This document shows, one piece after another, positions 8,221-15,967 of a DNA stretch of 44,783 bases. The notes below the pieces were generated by a model. The model was not told where the DNA came from and did no database searches. It saw only the letters and a list, made by a program, of their open reading frames with translations. Source of the stretch: an uncultured Enterobacteriaceae bacterium (lineage in GTDB: Bacteria; Pseudomonadota; Gammaproteobacteria; Enterobacterales; Enterobacteriaceae); assembly GCA_936920625.1 (NCBI GenBank), contig CAKZHC010000004.1, forward strand, positions 1 to 44,783, read 5' to 3'. The position numbers were made by a program, and so were the translations under genes. Each line of letters opens with the position of its first letter. Within the stretch, counting starts at the first letter, position 1.

Positions 8221-8609
8221 TGTTTACCAAAAATTTCGCTGTCGATGACAGCCATATCGATTTCCAGGGTATTGTTGACGGCCTTTATTATCCTTTTTAT
8301 ATGGAGTGGGCCCGTCACGCATTCATGAAAGAGGAAGTTGGCCTTGATCTTGAACAGGAATTCGCGCAGGGGCGTGTTCACATGCTGGTAGAGTACACGC
8401 TGCGCTTTCGTAAGAGCCTGAAAAAAGGAGACCAGATGGCAGTCACCCGCAAAATGGAAGCCAGCGACAAGCGCAACCGTGTTAACTTTGTACAACAGAT
8501 CCTGGTTGATAATGTCGTGTACACAGACGCCTTATTTACCGCTACCTGCCTTGTCAACGGAAGACCTTCGGTGCCAGAGGAAATTCTGGCAAAAATGACA
8601 CCTGCTTAA
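8220..8609 (+). CDS. hotdog-fold acyl-CoA thioesterase (YbgC/4HBT-like)
   Basis: 129-aa protein with the 4-hydroxybenzoyl-CoA thioesterase type N-terminus: DFQGIVDGLYYPFYMEWARH (residues 14-33) corresponds to the D-x-x-G-x-V...Y...Y-x-E-x-A-R signature with the usual Asp. The expected reaction is hydrolysis of a small acyl-CoA or acyl-carrier thioester in the cytoplasm; the substrate is unknown. ATG overlaps the previous stop by one base. Codon use is more backbone-like than in the genes just upstream. It is the last gene of cassette 1. No terminator is evident before the second copy of the duplicated unit. Confidence 0.75.
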   Translation: MFTKNFAVDDSHIDFQGIVDGLYYPFYMEWARHAFMKEEVGLDLEQEFAQGRVHMLVEYTLRFRKSLKKGDQMAVTRKMEASDKRNRVNFVQQILVDNVVYTDALFTATCLVNGRPSVPEEILAKMTPA

Positions 8610-8826
8610 CCGTATGCCAGGCTCAGGACGATAATTGTGTTCCAGCCAGCAATGCAGCTTCAATACCTGAAATCTGCAATAAACCAGGATAAAAATTCAA
8701 GGTTACTGACTATTATTTTGCAGGATGCCGCGTGCGGTAATTAATTAGTTCAGAACACAGGGGAAAGTGGCAGGGCTGTTGTGAATGACCGGTTTTTTCC
8801 AACGAGGATATTTAAAGTTTCAGCAC

Positions 8827-8850
8827 GCCCTGATTACTGATAATCAGGGC
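8827..8850 (-). terminator. hairpin downstream of beta-helix gene, copy 2
   Basis: Same 10-bp stem as at 5741 (GCCCTGATTA / TAATCAGGGC), with loop CTGA instead of TTGA. Conservation of the stem amid diverged flanks supports a function. Confidence 0.6.
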
Positions 8851-8961
8851 GGAGTATAATAATACATTATTATGTCACCCAGTGGTTACCTGACTTTTTT
8901 ACTGCGGGTAATGTGTTCTTGTTATTTTAATGTTGTGACATTATGCCCCGGTGATTTCCTC

Positions 8962-9378
8962 TCACTGCATTCCCTTAGCCGATATTCTGGCCTGGCCGGT
9001 TATTCTGGTACAACCGCCTATTTTTACATTATCGTATATCACCGCACAGCCGGATATTTTAGCATTACCAGACACGCTGGCATTACCATAAACAGAAACA
9101 TTACCTGATATGCAGGCGTAATCTGATACCCGCGCTTTACCACAAATTCGTGCTTTTCCGTAGACGATGGCATTTTCTGATATACAGGCGTCGTCGTAAA
9201 TCCATGCATCATCAAATACCCATGCATCATCCTGATGACTTAAGTTGGCTTCCTTCTCGATCCAGCCGCCCAGATCGCCTTTTTGTACATCACCAAACGA
9301 TTTAAGCGCTTTGATCCGGTATAGTTTTTTATGCCCTATCACTCTGACCATTCTGGTGAGCATCTCATATTTTTTCAT
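8962..9378 (-). CDS. hexapeptide-repeat beta-helix protein, copy 2
   Basis: 138 residues, identical in protein sequence to the gene at 5876-6292, with the same AGGA ribosome site and 14 six-residue repeats at residues 52-135. It lies leftward and divergent from the intact regulator at 9873, just as copy 1 lies divergent from the regulator pseudogene. Identity of the coding copies despite diverged downstream flanks suggests recent gene conversion. The function is unknown: it may be structural or a binding protein, and a complete acyltransferase is unlikely at this size. Confidence 0.75.
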   Translation of the reverse strand: MKKYEMLTRMVRVIGHKKLYRIKALKSFGDVQKGDLGGWIEKEANLSHQDDAWVFDDAWIYDDACISENAIVYGKARICGKARVSDYACISGNVSVYGNASVSGNAKISGCAVIYDNVKIGGCTRITGQARISAKGMQ

Positions 9379-9745
9379 ATATCACGTCCTGTATTCTGAT
9401 GGGATATCAGCCTTTCCCGAAGAATGGCTCTGACGTTGTGGTAAGCCTCACGCTTCCTGGTGCTGGCGCGTGGTTCCGCTACCGGCTGCTCACCACAACC
9501 CGGAACCTTCGCCGGGAAATTATTCAGAAAAATATGACAAAATTAATCGTTATACTGAGATGAACTTACAGCCTGCATCTCTGTAATGTTCTCAGGCCCG
9601 CTCCCGACAGATTTTATTGATTCATATATTCACCAGTAAATATTAACTTAATAAAATAATCACTATAGTAAGGTTATGTGTTAAGTCCCTTCCGCAGAAA
9701 ATGGACGAATATTTACGCCGCTCTTGACGTTTACTGGCGTCTGTA

Positions 9746-9858
9746 AATGCAATATACAATCTTGCATTCAGAAAAACAAGAATTTTTGTAAAAAACAATT
9801 ATTAATGATAAATAAATGATTTTATTGATCTATGATTGGTCCTGTGTTAACTATTAAC
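9746..9858. promoter_or_regulatory. putative operators before the cassette 2 regulator
   Basis: AATGCAA (9746-9752) and TTGCATT (9762-9768) form a 7-bp inverted repeat around a 9-base spacer, sharing the TGCAA core with the palindrome at 6711. Closer to the gene, GTTAA-CTA-TTAAC (9846-9858) is a second palindrome, 15 bases before the start. Together they look like a repressor control region. The remaining part of 9379-9872 shows no gene. Confidence 0.4.
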
Positions 9859-9872
9859 CTCCTGAAAGATTA

Positions 9873-10424
9873 ATGATAAGTACGATGGAAACACTGGCCG
9901 AACGACTTAAATATGTGCTGTACAAACTTGATATCAATCAGGTTGAAGCGGCAAGATTATCGGGCATCTCGCAACAGTCGATAAACTACATTTTGCGCAA
10001 TAACCTTAACACCAGCAGGCTAGCGGTTAAGATTGCTGAAGGACTGGGCATCAACCCGGAATGGCTACTGACAGGCAAGGGGGAGATGAGACCGGAAAGG
10101 ATACACAAAATACCCATCATTGATGATTATCTGATACTGCAACTCTATTTTCGTGGCAGCGAACTGGCCCGTGATACTCAGTATGTGCTCTCTAACAGAG
10201 ATCTTAGCAACAGACCTTTCGCAGTGCGGACAGAGATTAATAAATTATGTATCTGCACCCGATTTGATGACCATAGTAACAACACAACACCGGATAATGT
10301 ATACCTGACGGAGGCATATTTATATATCGATGAGGAAGACATCCGCTTAACGGAAAAAGATCAAAGTAAACAAAAGAATGTTTATAAAATAGTTGAATGG
10401 AGAATATACGATGTCGCAATTTAA
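9873..10424 (+). CDS. HTH (XRE/CI-like) regulator of cassette 2
   Basis: 183-aa protein. Residues about 8-60 form an XRE-type helix-turn-helix (NQVEAARLSGISQQSINYIL). It continues into GINPEWLLTGKGEM, the linker typical of phage CI-like repressors. The C-terminal ~105 residues may adopt a degenerate repressor oligomerisation fold, but I see no Ser/Lys protease pair. An internal ATG at 9885 is an alternative start; neither start has a strong ribosome site. The last 14 bases overlap the next gene, coupling regulator and membrane protein. It is divergent from the beta-helix gene with palindromes between them, suggesting control of one or both. Confidence 0.75.
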   Translation: MISTMETLAERLKYVLYKLDINQVEAARLSGISQQSINYILRNNLNTSRLAVKIAEGLGINPEWLLTGKGEMRPERIHKIPIIDDYLILQLYFRGSELARDTQYVLSNRDLSNRPFAVRTEINKLCICTRFDDHSNNTTPDNVYLTEAYLYIDEEDIRLTEKDQSKQKNVYKIVEWRIYDVAI

Positions 10425-11343
10425 AGATCTTATAAGCTACATGGTAGATAGCCATAAGGTTGGCAGAGCCAGTAATACAATTTACATTGATGAGGTTATT
10501 ATCTCCAGGCCAATGAAAATCATAGTGACTTACCATACCTGCCGCTATGTAGCTAACAGTATGGAAATTGGAGATTTTTATCATCACTATAAAAGCCTGC
10601 TGAGTAAAAAGCAGATAGAATTTTGTGTTAAACTGATTAGCTATAAAGATATATATAGTAAAGTATCCACATCGCATCTGGACAAATCGACTGAAATATA
10701 TCAAGAAATAGATAAAGTAATAGAAACTTATTCAAGAAAGACAAAAGAGATGGATCTCATGATCATAGTTTCTGTCATAATTACAGTATCTGTCGCATCA
10801 CATATTATCTCTAATAATATCTATGATTTTTATGGCCTGATTTTCATTCCCTCCAGCATTACTTATATGCTGGTACTGGCACTACTCGACTATCTTTCTG
10901 CCTTTTATAGCAGAAAAATCGTGATAACTATGATTATCATTGAATGCTTCACCAATGCATTATTTCTTTTTGTTATAAAAACGAGTATTTCTTATAACCT
11001 CACTAGCCTCTCTCCATTAACATCTTCGCTAAGTAATCTCTCTTACTATTTTGGCAGAATGTATTTTGCCAATATGACAGGTATATTACTAGCTCTGCTC
11101 GCTAACTACTATATTTTTAGTTATTTATATAAAAAGATGAATTTTCTGGCTTCAAGCCTAGTTTCATCTTCGTTATTGTTATTCATTTATACACCAATAA
11201 CCGATTATCTGGCATTCGGTACTATCGTTGATCTTAACAGTAATTACCTGATTAGTTTTAATTTATTGACTAACCTAATTTCATTCTTTATCTGGTCTGC
11301 TTGTCTTCAGCTTTTGATTAAATGGAGAAAACAAAATATTTAA
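10411..11343 (+). CDS. six-helix membrane protein, VUT/YhhQ-like C-domain with extra N-domain
   Basis: 310 aa. GGAG lies eight bases before ATG 10411, within the end of the regulator gene. Residues 1-114 are hydrophilic and unrecognised. From about 115 to 305 there are six membrane segments. Their spacing, and the pattern G-x-I-F-I-P...RKI followed by R...A...L...F-x-x-L...TDYLAF, resemble E. coli YhhQ (VUT family, uptake of the queuosine precursors preQ0/preQ1). The N-terminal domain is not part of that family. A queC gene lies 5 kb upstream in the same island, which makes a deazaguanine link attractive but unproven. It is very AT-rich and probably acquired. It could instead be an unrelated small membrane effector. 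Confidence 0.6.
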   Translation: MSQFKDLISYMVDSHKVGRASNTIYIDEVIISRPMKIIVTYHTCRYVANSMEIGDFYHHYKSLLSKKQIEFCVKLISYKDIYSKVSTSHLDKSTEIYQEIDKVIETYSRKTKEMDLMIIVSVIITVSVASHIISNNIYDFYGLIFIPSSITYMLVLALLDYLSAFYSRKIVITMIIIECFTNALFLFVIKTSISYNLTSLSPLTSSLSNLSYYFGRMYFANMTGILLALLANYYIFSYLYKKMNFLASSLVSSSLLLFIYTPITDYLAFGTIVDLNSNYLISFNLLTNLISFFIWSACLQLLIKWRKQNI

Positions 11344-11398
11344 ATGCTGTTTACCGCCATATTTTTTTGATGATATTAATCGGGTTATGGAATACTAA

Positions 11399-11902
11399 AT
11401 TAATTCATTTGACTGTATTCCATGCCAGTTATTCCCAAATTTTAAGAATAATGGTTCCTCCAAAAGAGCTGATTTTCTTTATTATTATGATATAACTACT
11501 CCCTCAATCTGTTTTTTGGAAATACCGCAAACGAATATTTTCATTGAATTAATGGAGTATCATACCCCTGCTGGCAAACCCATTAATATAGATAAAAAAA
11601 CACATAATATCGGCGGAATAGGCCATATCTGCCTGAAAGTCGGCGATATTGAGTCAGCCTTTGAGCACATCAAAAACAGTCAAGATACCAGATTAATCAG
11701 TACCGATGAACGCTATCATCCTCACTATATCAGCACAATCACGCCGGATGATTTCAGATTTTTTGATAATACAATTGAAGCTAACAGACAAGAGAAGCAT
11801 AAAGTATGTCATATTATTAGTAAAATACGCTATTTCTACTTCATCGATAAATACAATATCCAGTGGGAATTTGAACAGGGCCATGATGATATTGGTGAAT
11901 AG
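11399..11902 (+). pseudogene. glyoxalase/bleomycin-resistance (VOC) domain protein, probably lacking its 5' end
   Basis: The frame is open from 11399, but the only usable start I see is TTG 11516, which would give 128 aa. The translation ICFLEIPQTN-IFIELMEYHTPAG, GGIGHICLKVGDIESAFEHI and the final IQWEFEQ match the second half of VOC-fold metal enzymes (lactoylglutathione-lyase or methylmalonyl-CoA-epimerase like). Open codons upstream of the TTG continue this pattern without an initiator, so the N-terminal module looks truncated. Conserved metal ligands H (GIGH) and E (WEFE) remain. It is in the same direction as the cassette genes and AT-rich. Confidence 0.55.
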
Positions 11903-12189
11903 ATTCAGAAACAATTAGTTGGTTCAGGGCTTGACCATCGTTGCTAAGACAATGTGGTGATTAGATTTGTCCACAAATGGGGCGGGTTGAATGATTGCTT
12001 TTTTGATAGGCGAGGTTTGCGCTGAATTTCACCATAGCCGCAGTTTTCTCTGCTGTGAAAGAGCCACGCTGGCTATCAGTCCGCTTAAATGCTCCACCGC
12101 CTGCAAAACCAGACATCCGCCCTGCTTAGTTTCGACCGCTGCGGTTCAGTCTCTCACACGAGCACAACTGTATGCCCTGTATGCCTCCG
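11903..12189. other. right part of island 1, no gene recognised
   Basis: Several short frames are open on both strands; for example, a leftward frame translates as LVLQAVEHLSGLIASVALSQ. I recognise no family and see no ribosome site. Composition shifts to less AT-rich from about 12000. This is probably a patchwork of gene remnants at the island edge. Confidence 0.4.
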
Positions 12190-12543
12190 CTATAGCGGGT
12201 TACACCTCTTAATTTTCACCCCAATCCAGAATATCAGCGCCACCATCAGGACAGTGGGGACAAAGTTAGAACCGATTTCCGGATGTGCGACTCGCTCAAT
12301 CGAGCTGTAGAGAAAAACACCTGACAGGATAACTGCAACAAAGAGCGAGGGCATTCCCTCCGGCACAGCACCACTCAGCCAGCGTTGTTGTAACGACCAT
12401 ACTGACAACCCAAGTGCGATAAGGGGAAACAGAGAAAAAGAAACCGGAGCACTGAATAACACCGAATACGACCCCTTAACAGAGAGCCCGATCAGGAATG
12501 TCAATAACAGCGCCCCTTTATCTAATCTAGCCGCTAATTTCAT
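12190..12543 (-). CDS. yijD: inner membrane protein YijD
   Basis: 117-aa, four-helix inner-membrane protein of unknown function, clearly homologous to E. coli YijD (GTLLL/GALLL, P-x-GLP/P-x-GMP, IGSNF.P.VL). It lies 28 bases downstream of fabR in the same direction, as in the conserved fabR-yijD pair. The C-terminus after FWIGVKIK is RCNPL, replacing the longer charged tail of E. coli YijD. The sequence beyond belongs to island 1, so the island junction appears to fall in the last codons. Confidence 0.88.
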   Translation of the reverse strand: MKLAARLDKGALLLTFLIGLSVKGSYSVLFSAPVSFSLFPLIALGLSVWSLQQRWLSGAVPEGMPSLFVAVILSGVFLYSSIERVAHPEIGSNFVPTVLMVALIFWIGVKIKRCNPL

Positions 12544-12571
12544 TATTTTTGCCTTTTTTAAAAGATAAAGT

Positions 12572-13228
12572 TTAAACCTGGATGCCAGCTAACCGCTCCT
12601 GCTCCCGGCGATACCAGTAGTAAGCCCCTTTGGCTATCATACGCAGTTGCAATATTAAACGCTCTTCCAGCAGTCGCCGTTGAACCTTATCAATATCCAG
12701 AGCGTCCGCTCCCGCATTAAATACGATAATAACCATTGCTTCTGCCTGTGCTTCAATAAAACTACGCGGCATGGTATTACCCTGTTCAAGATAATCGGCC
12801 AGTTCCGCGATAAAATGCTGGATCTCACGGGCGACGGCAGCACGGAATGCCGACGATGTCCCCGAACGCTCCCGCAACAACAAACGGAACGCATTGGGAT
12901 TACTGCCAATGAATTCCATAAAAGTAGTGACTGAGGTTTTAATAACACTACCGCCCCTGGCGATACGTTGACGGGCCTTACGCATCAGTTGTCGTAACAT
13001 CAAACCGCTTTCATCAACCATCGTCAATCCTAATTCGTCAACATCGCGAAAATGGCGGTAAAACGATGTTGGTGCGATTCCAGCCTCACGAGCAACTTCC
13101 CGCAAACTCAGATTAGAAAAACTACGTTCAGCACTAAGCTGACTGAATGCAGCGTTAATGAGTGAGCGTCTTGTGCGTTCCTTCTGCTGGGCCCTGATGC
13201 CAATATTTATGCCTGTTTTAGTCTTCAT
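12572..13228 (-). CDS. fabR: TetR-family regulator of unsaturated fatty acid synthesis FabR
   Basis: 218-aa repressor of fabB/fabA-type genes that senses the saturated/unsaturated acyl-thioester balance. The N-terminal TetR HTH (SLREVAREAGIAPTSFYRHF) and the ligand domain (GGSVIKTSVTTFMEFIGSNPNAF, AYYWYRREQE) are nearly identical to E. coli. The E. coli protein begins at GVRAQQKEKTRRS; here eight extra residues precede the equivalent GIRAQQKERTRRS, with ATG 13228 the only good start. It is divergent from sthA across about 165 bases, where its operator may lie; I could not define one. Confidence 0.93.
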   Translation of the reverse strand: MKTKTGINIGIRAQQKERTRRSLINAAFSQLSAERSFSNLSLREVAREAGIAPTSFYRHFRDVDELGLTMVDESGLMLRQLMRKARQRIARGGSVIKTSVTTFMEFIGSNPNAFRLLLRERSGTSSAFRAAVAREIQHFIAELADYLEQGNTMPRSFIEAQAEAMVIIVFNAGADALDIDKVQRRLLEERLILQLRMIAKGAYYWYRREQERLAGIQV

Positions 13229-13392
13229 TTCTGCACTGCATCAAAATTCTGAATTTACAACTCCACCAGTCATTGTCAATCGATACTGCCTGTTGACATG
13301 ATCAAACTGCCTGATGTTGAGGGATTAACATTGGGAAGTTACCGACCAGATGTTAGACTTTCGTAAACAGACTATATTAAATGAGAATACCT

Positions 13393-14793
13393 ATGCCACA
13401 CAGTTATGATTACGACGTCATCATCATAGGCTCCGGGCCAGGTGGCGAAGGTGCTGCGATGGGTCTGGCCAAACAAGGTGCAAACGTTGCCGTAATAGAG
13501 CGTTATCACAACATCGGTGGCGGCTGTACCCACTGGGGGACCATCCCCTCAAAAGCGCTTCGTCACGCTGTTGCACGAACTATTGAATTTAATCAGAACC
13601 CGTTATATAGCGATCATTCCCGGCTGTTACGTTCATCGTTCGCCAATATTCTTAATCATACCGAAAACGTTATTAACCAACAAACCCGGTTGCGCGAGAG
13701 TTTTTATGAACGTAACCGCTGCCCGGTGGCTCAGGGTCATGCTACGTTCGTTGACACCAATACTATTGAAATTACATCCCACGACGGCAGTATCGAACAG
13801 CTGACCGCAGAAAAATTTGTTATTGCCTGTGGTTCACGCCCTTATCACCCCACAGAAGTCGATTTTACTCATCCGCGCATCTATGACAGTGATTCAATTC
13901 TCAGGCTTCATTACGAGCCTGCCCATGTCATTATTTATGGCGCCGGGGTGATTGGCTGCGAATATGCCTCCATTTTTCGGGGGCTGAATACCAAAGTCGA
14001 TTTAATTGATACTCGCGACCGCCTGCTCGCCTTTCTTGATCAGGAGATGTCTGACTCCCTCTCATACCATTTCTCATCCAGTGGCGTAGTTATCCGCCAC
14101 AATGAAGAGTTTGAAAAAATTGAAGGTATGGAAGATGGCGTTGTCGTCCATCTGAAATCCAGCAAGAAAATTAAAGCCGACTGTCTTCTTTATGCCAACG
14201 GGAGAAGCGGTAATACAGATACTTTGGGGCTTGAAAAAGTGGGGCTTGAAGCAGACAACCGTGGTTTGCTGAAAGTAAACAGCATGTATCAGACAGCACT
14301 ACCGCATATCTATGCCGTTGGGGATGTCATCGGCTATCCCAGCCTGGCATCGGCCGCTTATGACCAGGGACGTATAGCTGCACAGGCTATCATTAAAGGT
14401 GAAGCTACCGCTCATCTGATTGAGGATATCCCAACCGGCATTTACACAATTCCGGAAATCAGCTCTGTGGGGAAGACGGAACAACAGCTAACGGCAATGA
14501 AAGTGCCTTATGAAGTCGGGCGCGCGCAATTTAAGCATCTTGCACGCGCCCAGATTGTTGGAATGAACATTGGCAGCCTGAAAATTCTTTTTCATCGTGA
14601 GACAAAAGAGATTCTGGGCATTCACTGCTTCGGTGAACGTGCCGCAGAGATTATTCACATCGGCCAGGCGATCATGGAACAAAAAAACGGGGGTAATACC
14701 ATTGAGTATTTTGTCAATACCACCTTCAACTACCCCACTATGGCAGAGGCTTATCGGGTAGCCGCGCTCAATGGCCTGAATCGCCTTTTTTGA
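13393..14793 (+). CDS. sthA: soluble pyridine nucleotide transhydrogenase SthA
   Basis: Cytoplasmic flavoprotein that passes reducing equivalents between NADPH and NAD+. The 466-aa protein matches E. coli SthA in length and almost throughout: FAD site GSGPGGEGAAMGL, GGGCTHWGTIPSK (one cysteine only, no redox disulfide, as in the family), NAD(P) site YGAGVIGCEYAS, and C-terminal FNYPTMAEAYRVAALNGLNRLF. The start is put at MPHSYDYD to match E. coli; an ATG four codons upstream has no ribosome site. Its last 26 bases overlap the end of the convergent oxyR gene. Confidence 0.96.
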   Translation: MPHSYDYDVIIIGSGPGGEGAAMGLAKQGANVAVIERYHNIGGGCTHWGTIPSKALRHAVARTIEFNQNPLYSDHSRLLRSSFANILNHTENVINQQTRLRESFYERNRCPVAQGHATFVDTNTIEITSHDGSIEQLTAEKFVIACGSRPYHPTEVDFTHPRIYDSDSILRLHYEPAHVIIYGAGVIGCEYASIFRGLNTKVDLIDTRDRLLAFLDQEMSDSLSYHFSSSGVVIRHNEEFEKIEGMEDGVVVHLKSSKKIKADCLLYANGRSGNTDTLGLEKVGLEADNRGLLKVNSMYQTALPHIYAVGDVIGYPSLASAAYDQGRIAAQAIIKGEATAHLIEDIPTGIYTIPEISSVGKTEQQLTAMKVPYEVGRAQFKHLARAQIVGMNIGSLKILFHRETKEILGIHCFGERAAEIIHIGQAIMEQKNGGNTIEYFVNTTFNYPTMAEAYRVAALNGLNRLF

Positions 14794-15682
14794 GTAATTT
14801 TTGCATATGATTTTTAATCTCTGCCGCCAGTTGTTCATAGCGATTGCGTAATGTAGAACCGGGGCGGTAAATCAAAACAATAGTGCGCTGAGGCTCAGGA
14901 TTGTAACAATCAAGGTAACAGATGCCATCGCGAACCCTCTCATGAGGTATTGCCAGCAAAGGCAACAATGTTATTCCGCTGCCAGCGGATACCATATTAC
15001 GTAACGTTTCCAGGCTCGTGGCACGGAAGTGAGTATCCTCTTCTGCGCCCGCCTGAAAACAGAAACCCATCGCCTGTTCGCGCAGACAATGGCCATCTTC
15101 CAGCATCAACAATTTTTCACCTTTCAATTCAGACATCTCGATACTTTCACGAGATTCCAGAGGATGGCCCTGGTAAATTGCCAGTTTCATCGGTTCGTCG
15201 AACAACGGAATCTCTATAAACTCCTGAGTCTCTCTGACCTGGGCCAGAATGGCGCAATCCAGTTTGCCATCGTCAAGCCTGGATAACAGCTCCCTTGTCT
15301 GCGCTTCATACAGATACATCTCCAGTTTTGGAAACAAATTGTGGAGCGCAGGGATGATCTGAGGCAGCAAATACGGCCCTACTGTAGGAATCAGACCAAC
15401 ATGTAAAGGGCCTGCCATGGTGTCACCTTGCTGGCAGGCCATCTCCCTGAGGACTTTTACCTCACGCAGCACTGTGCGAGCCTGCTGCACCAGCAAAAGT
15501 CCCGCCTGAGTGAACAACACGTTACGACTGGTGCGCTCCAGTAGCATGACGCCCAGCTCATCTTCCAGCTTTCTAATTTGACCACTTAGTGTAGGCTGAC
15601 TCACATAACACGCTTCGGCAGCATGACGAAAATGACGGTGTTCTGCCAGTGACACTAAATACTCCAGATCCCGAATGTTCAC
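14768..15682 (-). CDS. oxyR: peroxide-sensing LysR-type regulator OxyR
   Basis: 304-aa transcription factor activated by H2O2 through a disulfide. The N-terminal winged HTH (NIRDLEYLVSLAEHRHFRHAA...SQPTLSGQIRKLEDELG) is followed by the effector domain. The two redox cysteines, equivalent to E. coli C199 and C208, are present in GHCLREQAMGFC, nine residues apart. GGAG lies five bases before the ATG. It is convergent with, and overlaps, sthA. An OxyR-type site lies upstream. The C-terminal end differs from E. coli, as is common. Confidence 0.96.
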   Translation of the reverse strand: MNIRDLEYLVSLAEHRHFRHAAEACYVSQPTLSGQIRKLEDELGVMLLERTSRNVLFTQAGLLLVQQARTVLREVKVLREMACQQGDTMAGPLHVGLIPTVGPYLLPQIIPALHNLFPKLEMYLYEAQTRELLSRLDDGKLDCAILAQVRETQEFIEIPLFDEPMKLAIYQGHPLESRESIEMSELKGEKLLMLEDGHCLREQAMGFCFQAGAEEDTHFRATSLETLRNMVSAGSGITLLPLLAIPHERVRDGICYLDCYNPEPQRTIVLIYRPGSTLRNRYEQLAAEIKNHMQKLLKKGDSGH

Positions 15683-15698
15683 ATATTTCTCCTTAACC

Positions 15699-15764
15699 GA
15701 TAGTCCATAGCAATAGATGAGGATAACAACCTGTGGTGGTTCCTATCAACATTCGACAATCTAT
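15699..15764. promoter_or_regulatory. OxyR binding region upstream of oxyR
   Basis: GATAGTCCATAGCAATAGATG closely follows the E. coli oxyR-oxyS site, including ATAG motifs 13 bases apart (15700 and 15713), and is followed by CTATCAACATTC and a second CTAT at 15761. This is the expected autoregulatory site. In E. coli it also drives the divergent sRNA OxyS. Positions 15765-15967 show no OxyS-like 5' end and no hairpin with a T-run, so I call no sRNA. Confidence 0.65.
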
Positions 15765-15967
15765 TTATTTGGGTGGTCGGGGGTGACGCAGCATCGGTTT
15801 GCTGATCTGCCCGGGTAAATAGCAAGAATGGCGACAGATGAACTGTTATCGACCCAAAACTTGCTGCTGTATTAATTATACTCTCTATGATCGTCAGCCG
15901 AATTTTCACTTACTCCCGAAAACGCAAAGCTCTGCATCGCGGTCATCAGACAGTGAACAACAAATGC

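Larger units (their letters stand above)
8684..9507 (-). repeat. ~0.8 kb duplicated unit, copy 2
   Basis: Second copy of 5601-6421, in the same orientation about 3.09 kb further on. The coding block and upstream inverted repeats are nearly identical to copy 1. The distal part, 8684-8871, has diverged much more. Homology stops just after CGGAACC at 9507. Confidence 0.9.
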
